A DNA stretch of 64,000 bases from Mimachlamys varia (GCA_947623455.1 OX392536.1:14317282-14381281), one strand, 5' to 3'. Counted from the first letter of the stretch, positions 14,532-28,165 are shown. Numbers and translations are program-made. The notes: generated by a model not told the origin, from the letters alone.

Positions 14532-17500
14532 TGATATACAGGAGTGTAAGTATGTGGTAATGATATACAGGAGTGTAAGTATGTGTTAATGATATACAGG
14601 AGTGTAAGTATGTGTTAATGATATACAGGAGTGTAAGTTAGTATGTGTTAATGATATACAGGAGTGTAAGTAAGTATGTGGTAATGACATACAGGATTGT
14701 AAGTTAGTATGTGGTAATGATATACAGGAGTGTAAGTAAGTATGTGTTAATGATATACAGGAGTGTAAGTAATATGTGTTAATGACATACAGGAGTGTAA
14801 GTAAGTATGTGGTAATGATATACAGGAGTGTAAGTATGTGTTAATGATATACAGGAGTGTAAGTAAGTATGTGTTAATAACATACAGGAGTGTAAGTAAG
14901 TATGTGATAATGATATACAGGAGTGTAAGTAAGTAGGTGTTAATAGCATACAGGAGTGTAGGTACAAAAGTATGTGTTAATGATATACAGGAGTGTAAGT
15001 AAGTATGTGTTAATAACACACAGGAGTGTAAGTAAGTATGTGTTAATGATATACAGGAGTGTAAGTAAGTATGTGGTAATGATATACAGGAGTGTAAGTA
15101 TGTGGTAAGACATACAGGAGTGTAGGTATGTGTTAATGATATACAGGAGTGTAAGTAAGTATGTGTTAATGATATACAGGAGTGTAAGTAAGTATGTGGT
15201 AATGACATACAGGAGTGTAAGTAAGTATGTGGTAATGATATACAGGATTGTAAGTAAGTATGTGGTAATGACATACAGGATTGTAAGTTAGTATGTGTTA
15301 ATGATATACAGGAGTGTAAGTTAGTGTGTGTTAATGACATACAGGAGTGTAAGTATGTATTAGTGATATACAAGAGTGTAAGTAAGTATGTGGTAATGAT
15401 ATACAGGAGTGTAAGTAAGTATGTGGTAATGATATACAGGAGTGTAAGTATGTGTTAATGATATACAGGAGTGTAAGTTAGTATGTGTTAATGATATACA
15501 GGAGTGTAAGTATGTGGTAATGATATACAGGAGTGTAAGTATGTGTTAATGATATACAGGAGTGTAAGTATGTGTTAATGATATACAGGAGTGTAAGTTA
15601 GTATGTGTTAATGATATACAGGAGTGTAAGTAAGTATGTGGTAATGACATACATGATTGTAAGTTAGTATGTGGTAATGATATACAGGAGTGTAAGTAAG
15701 TATGTGGTAATGATATACAGGAGTGTAAGTATGTGTTAATGATATACAGGAGTGTAAGTTAGTATGTGTTAATGATATACAGGAGTGTAAGTATGTGTTA
15801 ATGATATACAGGAGTGTAAGTTAGTATGTGTTAATGATATACAGGAGTGTATTAAGTTAGTATGTGGTAATGATATACAGGAGTGTAAGTTACTATGTGG
15901 TAATGATATACAGGAGTGTAAGTTAGTATGTGGTAATGATATACAGGTGTGTAAGTTAGTATGTGTTAATGATATACAGGAGTGTAAGTATGTATATGGT
16001 AAGACATACAGGAGTGTAAGTATGTGTTAATGATATACAGGAGTGTAAGTAAGTATGTGTTAATGATATACAGGAGTGTAAGTAAGTATATGGTAAGACA
16101 TACAGGAGTGTAAGTAAGTATGTGTTAATGATATACAGGAGTGTAAGTATGTGTTAATGATATACAGGAGTGTAAGTATGTGTTAATGATATACAGGAGT
16201 GTAAGTATGTGTTAATGATATACAGGAGTGTAAGTTAGTATGTGTTAATGATATACAGGAGTGTAAGTAAGTATGTGGTAATGATATACAGGAGTGTAAG
16301 TATGTGTTAATGATATACAGGAGTGTAAGTATGTATGTGTCAATGATATACAGGAGTGTAAGTATGTATATGGTAAGACATACAGGAGTGTAAGTATGTG
16401 TTAATGATATACAGGAGTGTAAGTAAGTATGTGTTAATGATATACAGGAGTGTAAGTAAGTATATGGTAAGACATACAGGAGTGTAAGTAAGTATGTCTT
16501 AATGATATACAGGAGTGTAAGTATGTGGTAATGATATACAGGAGTGTAAGTATGTGTTAATGATATACAGGAGTGTAAGTATGTGTTAATGATATACAGG
16601 AGTGTAAGTTAGTATGTGTTAATGATATACAGGAGTGTAAGTAAGTATGTGGTAATGACATACAGGATTGTAAGTTAGTATGTGGTAATGATATACAGGA
16701 GTGTAAGTAAGTATGTGTTAATGATATACAGGAGTGTAAGTAATATGTGTTAATGACATACAGGAGTGTAAGTAAGTATGTGGTAATGATATACAGGAGT
16801 GTAAGTATGTGTTAATGATATACAGGAGTGTAAGTAAGTATGTGTTAATAACATACAGGAGTGTAAGTAAGTATGTGATAATGATATACAGGAGTGTAAG
16901 TAAGTATGTGTTAATAGCATACAGGAGTGTAGGTACAAAAGTATGTGTTAATGATATACAGGAGTGTAAGTAAGTATGTGTTAATAACACACAGGAGTGT
17001 AAGTAAGTATGTGTTAATGATATACAGGAGTGTAAGTAAGTATGTGGTAATGATATACAGGAGTGTAAGTAAGTATGTGGTAAGACATACAGGAGTGTAG
17101 GTATGTGTTAATGATATACAGGAGTGTAAGTAAGTATGTGTTAATGATATACAGGAGTGTAAGTAAGTATGTGGTAATGACATACAGGAGTGTAAGTAAG
17201 TATGTGGTAATGATATACAGGATTGTAAGTAAGTATGTGGTAATGACATACAGGATTGTAAGTTAGTATGTGTTAATGATATACAGGAGTGTAAGTTAGT
17301 GTGTGTTAATGACATACAGGAGTGTAAGTATGTATTAGTGATATACAAGAGTGTAAGTAAGTATGTGGTAATGATATACAGGAGTGTAAGTAAGTATGTG
17401 GTAATGATATACAGGAGTGTAAGTATGTGTTAATGATATACAGGAGTGTAAGTTAGTATGTGTTAATGATATACAGGAGTGTAAGTATGTGGTAATGATA

Positions 17501-18322
17501 TACAGGAGTGTAAGTATGTGTTAATGATATACAGGAGTGTAAGTATGTGTTAATGATATACAGGAGTGTAAGTTAGTATGTGTTAATGATATACAGGAGT
17601 GTAAGTAAGTATGTGGTAATGACATACATGATTGTAAGTTAGTATGTGGTAATGATATACAGGAGTGTAAGTAAGTATGTGGTAATGATATACAGGAGTG
17701 TAAGTATGTGTTAATGATATACAGGAGTGTAAGTTAGTATGTGTTAATGATATACAGGAGTGTAAGTATGTGTTAATGATATACAGGAGTGTAAGTTAGT
17801 ATGTGTTAATGATATACAGGAGTGTATTAAGTTAGTATGTGGTAATGATATACAGGAGTGTAAGTTACTATGTGGTAATGATATACAGGAGTGTAAGTTA
17901 GTATGTGGTAATGATATACAGGTGTGTAAGTTAGTATGTGTTAATGATATACAGGAGTGTAAGTATGTATATGGTAAGACATACAGGAGTGTAAGTATGT
18001 GTTAATGATATACAGGAGTGTAAGTAAGTATGTGTTAATGATATACAGGAGTGTAAGTAAGTATATGGTAAGACATACAGGAGTGTAAGTAAGTATGTGT
18101 TAATGATATACAGGAGTGTAAGTATGTGTTAATGATATACAGGAGTGTAAGTATGTGTTAATGATATACAGGAGTGTAAGTATGTGGTAATGATATACAG
18201 GAGTGTAAGTTAGTATGTGTTAATGATATACAGGAGTGTAAGTAAGTATGTGGTAATGATATACAGGAGTGTAAGTATGTGTTAATGATATACAGGAGTG
18301 TAAGTATGTATGTGTCAATGAC
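14532..18322. repeat. Second block of two 1975-bp copies (block A'), 7062 bp from block A
   Basis: The insertion variant GTGTATTAAG recurs at 15847 and 17822 (again 1975 bp apart), and 8785 to 15847 is 7062 bp. Repeat patterns at 9849-10286 and 16911-17348 also lie 7062 bp apart. The whole dimer of block A is thus present twice, giving a third level of organisation above the 33-bp unit and the 1975-bp repeat. Limits were set by eye. Confidence 0.85.
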
Positions 18323-21300
18323 AAACAGGAGTGTAAGTAAGTATGTGTTAATGATATACAGGAGTGTAAGTATGTGTTAATGATATACAGGAGATTAAGT
18401 ATGTATATGGTAAGATATACAGGAGTGTAAGTAAGTATGTGTTAATGATATACAGGAGTGTAAGTATGTGTTAATGATATACAGGAGTGTAAGTAAGTAT
18501 GTGGTAATGACAAACAGGAGTGTAAGTAAGTATGTGTTAATGATATACAGGAGTGTAAGTAAGTATATGGTAAGACATACAGGAGTGTAAGTAAGTATGT
18601 GGTAATGATATACAGGAGTGTAAGTATGTGGTAATGACATACAGGAGTGTAAGTAAGTATGTGGTAATGATATACAGGAGTGTAAGTATGTGTTAATGAT
18701 ATACAGGAGTGTAAGCATGTGTTAATGATATACAGGAGTGTAAGTTAGTATGTGTTAATGATATACAGGAGTGTAAGTATGTGGTAATGATATACAGGAG
18801 TGTAAGTATGTGTTAATGATAAACAGGAGTGTAAGTATGTGTTAATGATATACAGGAGTGTAAGTTAGTATGTGTTAATGATATACAGGAGTGTAAGTAA
18901 GTATGTGGTAATGATATACAGGAGTGTAAGTATGTGTTAATGATATACAGGAGTGTAAGTTAGTATGTGGTAATGATATACAGGAGTGTAAGTAAGTATG
19001 TGTTAATGATATACAGGAGTGTAAGTAAGTATGTGGTAATGATATACAAGAGTGTAAGTAAGTATGTGGTAATGATAAACAGGAGTGTAAGTAAGTATGT
19101 GGTAATGATATACAGGATTGTATGTAAGTATGTGGTAATGATATACAGGAGTGTAAGTATGTGTTAATGATATACAGGAGTGTAAGTTAGTATGTGGTAA
19201 TGATATACAGGAGTGTAAGTTACTATGTGGTAATGATATACAGGAGTGTAAGTAAGTATGTGTTAATAACATACAGGAGTGTAAGTAAGTATGTGGTAAT
19301 GATATACAGGAGTGTAAGTAAGTATGTGGTAATGATATACAGGAGTGTAAGTAAGTATGTGTTAATAACATACAGGAGTGTAAGTAAGTATGTGGTAATG
19401 ATATACAGGAGTGTAAGTAAGTATGTGTTAATAACATACAGGAGTGTAAGTAATATGTGGTAATGATTTACAGGAGTGTAAGTAAGTATGTGGTAATGAT
19501 ATACAGGAGTGTAGGTATGTGTTAATGATATACAGGAGTGTAAGTTAGTATGTGGTAATGATATACAGGAGTGTAGGTAAGTATGTGGTAACGATATACA
19601 GGAGTGAAAGTAAGTATGTGGTAATGATATACATGAGTGTAAGTAAGTATGTGGTAATGATATACAGGAGTGTAAGTAAGTATGTGGTAATGATATACAG
19701 GAGTGTAAGTAAGTATGTGGTAATGATATACAGGAGTGTAAGTAATATGTGTTAATAACATACAGGAGTGTAAGTAAGTATGTGGTAATGATATACAGGA
19801 GTGTAAGTATGTGTTAATGATATACAGGAGTGTAAGTAAGTATGTGTTAATAACATACAGGAGTGTTAGTAAGTATGTGATAATGATATACAGGAGTGTA
19901 AGTAAGTATGTGTTAATAACATACAGGAGTGTAGGTACAAAAGTATGTGTTAATGATATACAGGAGTGTAAGTAAGTATGTGTTAATAACACACAGGAGT
20001 GTAAGTAAGTATGTGTTAATGATATACATGAGTGTAAGTAAGTATGTGGTAATGATATACAGGAGTGTAAGTAAGTATGTGGTAATGATATACAGGAGTG
20101 TAAGTAAGTATGTGCATGGTAATGACATACAGGAGTGTAGGTATGTGTTAATGATATACAGGAGTGTAAGTAAGTATATGGTAAGACATACAGGAGTCTA
20201 AGTAAGTATGTGTTAATGATATACAGGATTGTAAGTTAGTATGTGTTAATGATATACAGGAGTGTAAGTTAGTGTGTGTTAATGACATACAGGAGTGTAA
20301 GTATGTATTAATGATATACAGGAGTGTAAGTAAGTATGTGGTAATGATATACAGGAGTGTAAGTAAGTATGTGGTAATGATATACAGGAGTGTAAGTAAG
20401 TATGTGTTAATGATATACAGGAGTGTAAGTATGTGTTAATGATAAACAGGAGTGTAAGTATGTGTTAATGATATACAGGAGTGTAAGTATGTATGTGTCA
20501 ATGACAAACAGGAGTGTAAGTAAGTATGTGTTAATGATATACTGGAGTGTAAGTATGTGTTAATGATATACAGGAGAGTAAGTATGTATATGGTAAGATA
20601 TACAGGAGTGTAAGTAAGTATGTGTTAATGATATACAGGAGTGTAAGTATGTGTTAATGATATACAGGAGTGTAAGTAAGTATGTGGTAATGACAAACAG
20701 GAGTGTAAGTAAGTATGTGTTAATGATATACAGGAGTGTAAGTAAGTATATGGTAAGACATACAGGAGTGTAAGTAAGTATGTGGTAATGATATACAGGA
20801 GTGTAAGTATGTGGTAATGACATACAGGAGTGTAAGTAAGTATGTGGTAATGATATACAGGAGTGTAAGTATGTGTTAATGATATACAGGAGTGTAAGCA
20901 TGTGTTAATGATATACAGGAGTGTAAGTTAGTATGTGTTAATGATATACAGGAGTGTAAGTATGTGGTAATGATATACAGGAGTGTAAGTATGTGTTAAT
21001 GATAAACAGGAGTGTAAGTATGTGTTAATGATATACAGGAGTGTAAGTTAGTATGTGTTAATGATATACAGGAGTGTAAGTAAGTATGTGTTAATGATAT
21101 ACAGGAGAGTAAGTATGTGTTAATGATATACAGGAGTGTAAGTTAGTATGTGGTAATGATATACAGGAGTGTAAGTAAGTATGTGTTAATGATATACAGG
21201 AGTGTAAGTAAGTATGTGGTAATGATATACAAGAGTGTAAGTAAGTAGATGGTAAGACATACAGGAGTGTAAGTAAGTATGTGTTAATGATATACAGGAG

Positions 21301-24300
21301 TGTAAGTATGTGTTAATGATATACAGGTGTGTAAGTTAGTATGTGGTAATGATATACAGGAGTGTAAGTAAGTATGTGTTAATGATATACAGGAGTGTAA
21401 GTAAGTATGTGGTAATGATATACAGGAGTGTAAGTAAGTATGTGGTAATGATAAACAGGAGTGTAAGTAAGTATGTGGTAATGATATACAGGATTGTATG
21501 TAAGTATGTGGTAATGATATACAGGAGTGTAAGTATGTGTTAATGATATACAGGAGTGTAAGTTAGTATGTGGTAATGATATACAGGAGTGTAAGTTACT
21601 ATGTGGTAATGATATACAGGAGTGTAAGTAAGTATGTGTTAATAACATACAGGAGTGTAAGTAAGTATGTGGTAATGATATACAGGAGTGTAAGTAAGTA
21701 TGTGGTAATGATATACAGGATTGTAAGTAAGTATGTGTTAATAACATACAGGAGTGTAAGTAAGTATGTGGTAATGATATACATGAGTGTAAGTAAGTAT
21801 GTGGTAATGATATACAGGAGTGTAAGTAAGTATGTGGTAATGATATACAGGAGTGTAAGTATGTGTTAATGATATACAGGAGTGTAAGTAAGTATGTGTT
21901 AATAACATACAGGAGTGTTAGTAAGTATGTGATAATGATATACAGGAGTGTAAGTAAGTATGTGTTAATAACATACAGGAGTGTAGGTACAAAAGTATGT
22001 GTTAATGATATACAGGAGTGTAAGTAAGTATGTGTTAATAACACACAGGAGTGTAAGTAAGTATGTGTTAATGATATACAGGAGTGTAAGTAAGTATGTG
22101 GTAATGATATACATGAGTGTAAGTAAGTATGTGGTAATGATATACAGGAGTGTAAGTAAGTATGTGCATGGTAATGACATACAGGAGTGTAGGTATGTGT
22201 TAATGATATACAGGAGTGTAAGTAAGTATATGGTAAGACATACAGGAGTCTAAGTAAGTATGTGTTAATGATATACAGGATTGTAAGTTAGTATGTGTTA
22301 ATGATATACAGGAGTGTAAGTTAGTGTGTGTTAATGACATACAGGAGTGTAAGTATGTATTAGTGATATACAGGAGTGTAAGTAAGTATGTGGTAATGAT
22401 ATACAGGAGTGTAAGTAAGTATGTGGTAATGATATACAGGAGTGTAAGTAAGTATGTGTTAATGACATACAGGAGATTAAGTAAGTATGTGGTAATGATA
22501 TACAGGAGTGTAAGTATGTGGTAATGACATACAGGAGTGTAAGTAAGTATGTGGTAATGATATACAGGAGTGTAAGTATGTGTTAATGATATACAGGAGT
22601 GTAAGTATGTGTTAATGATATACAGGAGTGTAAGTTAGTATGTGTTAATGATATACAGGAGTGTAAGTATGTGGTAATGATATACAGGAGTGTAAGTATG
22701 TGTTAATGATATACAGGAGTGTAAGTATGTGTTAATGACATACAGGAGTGTAAGTATGTATTAGTGATATACAAGAGTGTAAGTAAGTATGTGGTAATGA
22801 TATACAGGAGTGTAAGTAAGTATGTGGTAATGATATACAGGAGTGTAAGTATGTGTTAATGATATACAGGAGTGTAAGTTAGTATGTGTTAATGATATAC
22901 AGGAGTGTAAGTATGTGGTAATGATATACAGGAGTGTAAGTATGTGGTAATGACATACAGGAGTGTAAGTAAGTATGTGGTAATGATATACAGGAGTGTA
23001 AGTATGTGTTAATGATATACAGGAGTGTAAGTATGTGTTAATGATATACAGGAGTGTAAGTTAGTATGTGTTAATGATATACAGGAGTGTAAGTATGTGT
23101 TAATGATATACAGGAGTGTAAGTAAGTATGTGTTAATGACATACAGGAGTGTAGGTACAAAAGTATGTGTTAATGATATACAGGAGTGTAAGTAAGTATG
23201 TGTTAATAACACACAGGAGTGTAAGTAAGTATGTGTTAATGATATACAGGAGTGTAAGTAAGTATGTGGTAATGATATACAGGAGTGTAAGTAAGTATGT
23301 GGTAATGATATACAGGAGTGTAAGTAAGTATGTGCATGGTAATGACATACAGGAGTGTAGGTATGTGTTAATGATATACAGGAGTGTAAGTAAGTATATG
23401 GTAAGACATACAGGAGTCTAAGTAAGTATGTGTTAATGATATACAGGATTGTAAGTTAGTATGTGTTAATGATATACAGGAGTGTAAGTTAGTGTGTGTT
23501 AATGACATACAGGAGTGTAAGTATGTATTAGTGATATACAGGAGTGTAAGTAAGTATGTGGTAATGATATACAGGAGTGTAAGTAAGTATGTGGTAATGA
23601 TATACAGGAGTGTAAGTAAGTATGTGTTAATGACATACAGGAGATTAAGTAAGTATGTGGTAATGATATACAGGAGTGTAAGTATGTGGTAATGACATAC
23701 AGGAGTGTAAGTAAGTATGTGGTAATGATATACAGGAGTGTAAGTATGTGTTAATGATATACAGGAGTGTAAGTATGTGTTAATGATATACAGGAGTGTA
23801 AGTTAGTATGTGTTAATGATATACAGGAGTGTAAGTATGTGGTAATGATATACAGGAGTGTAAGTATGTGTTAATGATATACAGGAGTGTAAGTATGTGT
23901 TAATGATATACAGGAGTGTAAGTTAGTATGTGTTAATGATATACAGGAGTGTAAGTAAGTATGTGGTAATGACATACAGGATTGTAAGTTAGTATGTGGT
24001 AATGATATACAGGAGTGTAAGTAAGTATGTGTTAATAACATACAGGAGTGTAAGTAAGTATGTGGTAATGATATACAGGAGTGTAAGTAAGTATGTGGTA
24101 ATGATATACAGGAGTGTAAGTAAGTATGTGTTAATAACATACAGGAGTGTAAGTAAGTATGTGGTAATGATATACAGGAGTGTAAGTAAGTATGTGTTAA
24201 TAACATACAGGAGTGTAAGTAATATGTGGTAATGATATACAGGAGTGTAAGTAAGTATGTGGTAATGATATACAGGAGTGTAAGTTACTATGTGGTAATG

Positions 24301-26774
24301 ATATACAGGAGTGTAAGTAAGTATGTGTTAATAACATACAGGAGTGTAAGTAAGTATGTGGTAATGATATACAGGAGTGTAAGTAAGTATGTGGTAATGA
24401 TATACAGGAGTGTAAGTAAGTATGTGTTAATAACATACAGGAGTGTAAGTAAGTATGTGGTAATGATATACAGGAGTGTAAGTAAGTATGTGTTAATAAC
24501 ATACAGGAGTGTAAGTAATATGTGGTAATGATATACAGGAGTGTAAGTAAGTATGTGGTAATGATATACAGGAGTGTAGGTATGTGTTAATGATATACAG
24601 GAGTGTAGGTAAGTATGTGGTAATGATATACATGAGTGTAAGTAAGTATGTGGTAATGATATACAGGAGTGTAAGTAAGTATGTGGTAATGATATACAGG
24701 AGTGTAAGTAAGTATGTGGTAATGATATACAGGAGTGTAAGTAATATGTGTTAATAACATACAGGAGTGTAAGTAAGTATGTGGTAATGATATACAGGAG
24801 TGTAAGTATGTGTTAATGATATACAGGAGTGTAAGTAAGTATGTGTTAATAACATACAGGAGTGTAAGTAAGTATGTGATAATGATATACAGGAGTGTAA
24901 GTAAGTATGTGTTAATAACATACAGGAGTGTAGGTACAAAAGTATGTGTTAATGATATACAGGAGTGTAAGTAAGTATGTGTTAATAACACACAGGAGTG
25001 TAAGTAAGTATGTGTTAATGATATACAGGAGTGTAAGTAAGTATGTGGTAATGATATACAGGAGTGTAAGTAAGTATGTGGTAATGATATACAGGAGTGT
25101 AAGTAAGTATGTGCATGGTAATGACATACAGGAGTGTAGGTATGTGTTAATGATATACAGGAGTGTAAGTAAGTATATGGTAAGACATACAGGAGTCTAA
25201 GTAAGTATGTGTTAATGATATACAGGAGTGTAAGTAAGTATGTGGTAATGACATACAGGAGTGTAAGTAAGTATGTGGTAATGATATACAGGATTGTAAG
25301 TAAGTATGTGGTAATGACATACAGGATTGTAAGTTAGTATGTGTTAATGATATACAGGAGTGTAAGTTAGTGTGTGTTAATGACATACAGGAGTGTAAGT
25401 ATGTATTAGTGATATACAGGAGTGTAAGTAAGTATGTGGTAATGATATACAGGAGTGTAAGTAAGTATGTGGTAATGATATACAGGAGTGTAAGTAAGTA
25501 TGTGTTAATGACATACAGGAGATTAAGTAAGTATGTGGTAATGATATACAGGAGTGTAAGTATGTGGTAATGACATACAGGAGTGTAAGTAAGTATGTGG
25601 TAATGATATACAGGAGTGTAAGTATGTGTTAATGATATACAGGAGTGTAAGTTAGTATGTGTTAATGATATACAGGAGTGTAAGTAAGTATGTGGTAATG
25701 ACATACAGGATTGTAAGTTAGTATGTGGTAATGATATACAGGAGTGTAAGTATGTGTTAATGATATACAGGAGTGTAAGTTATTATGTGGTAATGATATA
25801 CAGGAGTGTAAGTAAGTATGTGTTAATGCTATACAGGAGTGTAAGTTATTATGTGGTAATGATATACAGGAGTGTAAGTAAGTATGTGGTAATGATATAC
25901 AGGAGTGTAAGTAAGTATGTGTTAATAACATACAGGAGTGTAAGTAAGTATGTGGTAATGATATACAGGAGTGTAAGTAAGTATGTGTTAATAACATACA
26001 GGAGTGTAAGTAATATGTGGTAATGATATACAGGAGTGTAAGTAAGTATGTGGTAATGATATACAGGAGTGTAGGTATGTGTTAATGATATACAGGAGTG
26101 TAAGTTAGTATGTGGTAATGATATACAGGAGTGTAAGTTACTATGTGGTAATGATATACAGGAGTGTAAGTAAGTATGTGTTAATAACATACAGGAGTGT
26201 AAGTAAGTATGTGGTAATGATATACAGGAGTGTAAGTAAGTATGTGGTAATGATATACAGGAGTGTAAGTAAGTATGTGTTAATAACATACAGGAGTGTA
26301 AGTAAGTATGTGGTAATGATATACAGGAGTGTAAGTAAGTATGTGTTAATAACATACAGGAGTGTAAGTAATATGTGGTAATGATTTAAAGGAGTGTAAG
26401 TAAGTATGTGGTAATGATATACAGGAGTGTAGGTATGTGGTAATGATATACAGGAGTGTAAGTATGTGTTAATGATATACAGGAGTGTAAGTTAGTATGT
26501 GTTAATGATATACAGGAGTGTAAGTATGTGTTAATGATATACAGGAGTGTAAGTTAGTATGTGTTAATGATATACAGGAGTGTAAGTTACTATGTGGTAA
26601 TGATATACAGGAGTGTAAGTTAGTATGTGGTAATAATATACAGGTGTGTAAGTTAGTATGTGGTTATGATATACAGGAGTGTAAGTAAGTATGTGGTAAT
26701 GACATACAGGAGTTTAAGTATGTGTTAATGATATACAGGAGTGTAAGTTAGTATGTGTTAATGATATACAGGAG

Positions 26775-26822
26775 CTGATAAATAAGGGTTTTTTTTCATT
26801 CCATTGTGTTTTCAAGGCCCTA
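26775..26822. other. Short spacer between satellite and mariner
   Basis: A 48-bp unique stretch with a T8 run lies between the last satellite unit and the TA that marks the mariner insertion. No gene or motif was seen. Confidence 0.6.
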
Positions 26823-26824
26823 TA

Positions 26825-26854
26825 AGAGGGATGTTCCAAAAATAATGTCACTTG
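26825..26854 (+). repeat. Mariner terminal inverted repeat, left
   Basis: Begins AGAGGGATGTTCC after TA at 26823-26824 and shares ATAATGTCA with the other end. It is the transposase-binding end on the 3' side of the transposase frame. Confidence 0.88.
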
Positions 26855-26863
26855 CATCGGTGC

Positions 26864-27980
26864 TCATATAGCGGCATTGCTTTTGTTCATTTTTAATTTG
26901 CTCTGCCCTTCAAAATACTCTCCGCCAGCCAGAACACACCTTTTTAGCCGGTCAATCCATTTTTGGAAGCATTTTTCATACTCTTCAATGGGTACACCCA
27001 ACAGACACTGATAAACAGCAGATCCAAGGGCATTTCTCGAATTGTATCTCCTTCCAGATAAATGATATTTAAGTTTTGGAAAGAGAAAATAGTCGCAGGG
27101 GGCCAAGTCTGGCGAATACGGAGGGTGCGGAAGGACGGTAACCTTCTCTGACTCCAAAAAGTCAGCCACAATACGTGCCTTGTGAGCGGGCGCATTATCA
27201 TGCAAAAGTCGGACATACTTAAGTCCTGTTTTGGGGTGGCAACTTTTGTAGTAGTTTTTCAACTTTCTCAGAACAACGTTTTTATAGAACAAAGTGCCTG
27301 TGACCGTTCTGCCTTTTGACACCGGGATTTGAATAGCTGGACCCTTATTAGTGAAAAAAATAGCATACAAAACCTTCTTTACCGTTCGTATTCGTTCGGC
27401 AATACTTGGGCGTCTGGCATTTTTAGTGGCCCATATTCGGTTGGCAACCTTTCGCTTTGGTTCAAAATAATACACCCAGGTCTCATCACCAGTGACTATA
27501 TTATCAAAAGCCTTTTTACTATATTTTGGGTACATTTTGAGAGTTTTTTTGCCATTGTTACATGCGTCTTCTTTTGCTTATTCGTTAACAAATGGGGTAT
27601 CCATCTTGCATTTATCTTTCTAACTTTTAGATGTTTCTTCAAAATTGCATGAACTCTTGCTAACGACAAGTTTGTCATTCGAGCCAATTGTCTTACGGTG
27701 AATCGAGCATCAGTTTGGAGGATATTTTGGATTTTTTCTATGTAACCTTGGGTCGTAGTTGTTGCAGGACGACTTGAGTGAGCAGCATCTTTCAGTTGCT
27801 GCTGCAAAGCACTAAATTTACATACCTACCTACAAACAGTCCTGTGAGACATTTGGCCCTCCCCATAAATGTCATACACCTCGCGGTGAATATCTACAGC
27901 CTTTATGCCGAGTAATGACTTACCTTTTATATAGGCCCTAATTTCAAGAACATTTTCACCTCGTTTTCCTGTGATTTTGT
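26864..27980 (-). pseudogene. Mariner transposase, D,D34D type, inactivated
   Basis: This encoded the cut-and-paste transposase of the surrounding element. The C-terminal 223 codons (26864-27535) hold the catalytic domain: GDETW with the first Asp, LLHDNAPAH with the second, and PYSPDLAPCDYFLFP with the third. I count 34 residues between the second and third Asp, which is diagnostic for mariner. The N-terminal part (27496 up to about 27980) holds two helix-turn-helix regions, seen as IRAYIKGKSLLGI...DIHREVYDIYG and VRQLARMTNLSLARVHAIL. Two lesions are visible. An in-frame TAG interrupts the first DNA-binding region near 27834, where related proteins usually have Trp. A one-base frameshift lies near 27535-27550, in or next to an A7 run before the MYPKYS segment. 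No in-frame ATG was found upstream, because two TAG codons precede the region. All catalytic Asp codons remain. Confidence 0.9.
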
Positions 27981-28135
27981 GTCTAGTCTAACGAATAGGC
28001 TATGAAACGAGGTACACTGTACCGAGGCCAGTGAACGTGTGGACGAGATATTTACCTGTGTCATGAGCCAGGGATCACTCAATCGACACGAGGTGGTTTT
28101 GTGCATAAATTGCATGATTTCCGTGAAATAAAGCA

Positions 28136-28165
28136 CAGATGACATTATTTATGGAACACCCCTCG
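28136..28165 (-). repeat. Mariner terminal inverted repeat, right
   Basis: Read on the minus strand it begins CGAGGGGTGTTCC and contains ATAATGTCA. It is followed outward by TA (28166-28167). Confidence 0.88.

Larger units (their letters stand above)
1..26774. repeat. Satellite array, 33/29-bp unit, with higher-order structure
   Basis: Tandem array of a GT-rich unit readable as TATGTGGTAATGATATACAG followed by GAGTGTAAGTAAG (33 bp). A second length class lacks one 4-base GTAA/AGTA step and is 29 bp. Common variants are GTGG/GTGT, GATATAC/AACATAC, AAGTTAGT/AAGTAAGT, plus rarer forms with ATATGGTAAGACATAC. By length it holds about 850 units. It starts before base 1 and ends sharply at 26774 inside a unit (AGGAG, then CTGATAAATAAGG). 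All units share one orientation. The 33-bp unit is 11 codons with no stop in several frames on both strands, which produces long repetitive open frames with no start context, codon bias or domain; I do not call them genes. Expansion by unequal exchange or rolling-circle reinsertion is inference. Confidence 0.97.
26825..28165 (-). mobile_element. Mariner (Tc1/mariner superfamily) transposon, complete ends, 1341 bp
   Basis: Both ends are visible. The left end AGAGGGATGTTCCAAAAATA and the reverse complement of the right end CGAGGGGTGTTCCATAAATA form imperfect terminal inverted repeats of about 28-30 bp (about four mismatches). The element is bracketed by TA (26823-26824 and 28166-28167), the known mariner target duplication. 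Length (1341 bp) is typical of mariner. The transposase inside runs on the minus strand and is inactivated by a stop and a frameshift. It inserted 48 bp from the edge of satellite array 1. With intact termini it could only be mobilised in trans by a related transposase (inference). Confidence 0.93.

Noticed and set aside
579..26355. Dozens of 60-223-codon open frames in array 1 as protein genes
   Set aside because: They are the same repeat read in different frames on both strands, lack start context and non-repeat sequence, and end only where a 29-bp unit shifts the frame.
1..26774. Regular ~33-bp repeats as a possible CRISPR array
   Set aside because: Units are directly adjacent with no unique spacers, and the context is eukaryotic with transposons and splice-bordered exons.
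27329..27652. 107-codon plus-strand open frame inside the mariner
   Set aside because: It is antisense to the transposase catalytic region and has no recognisable motif.
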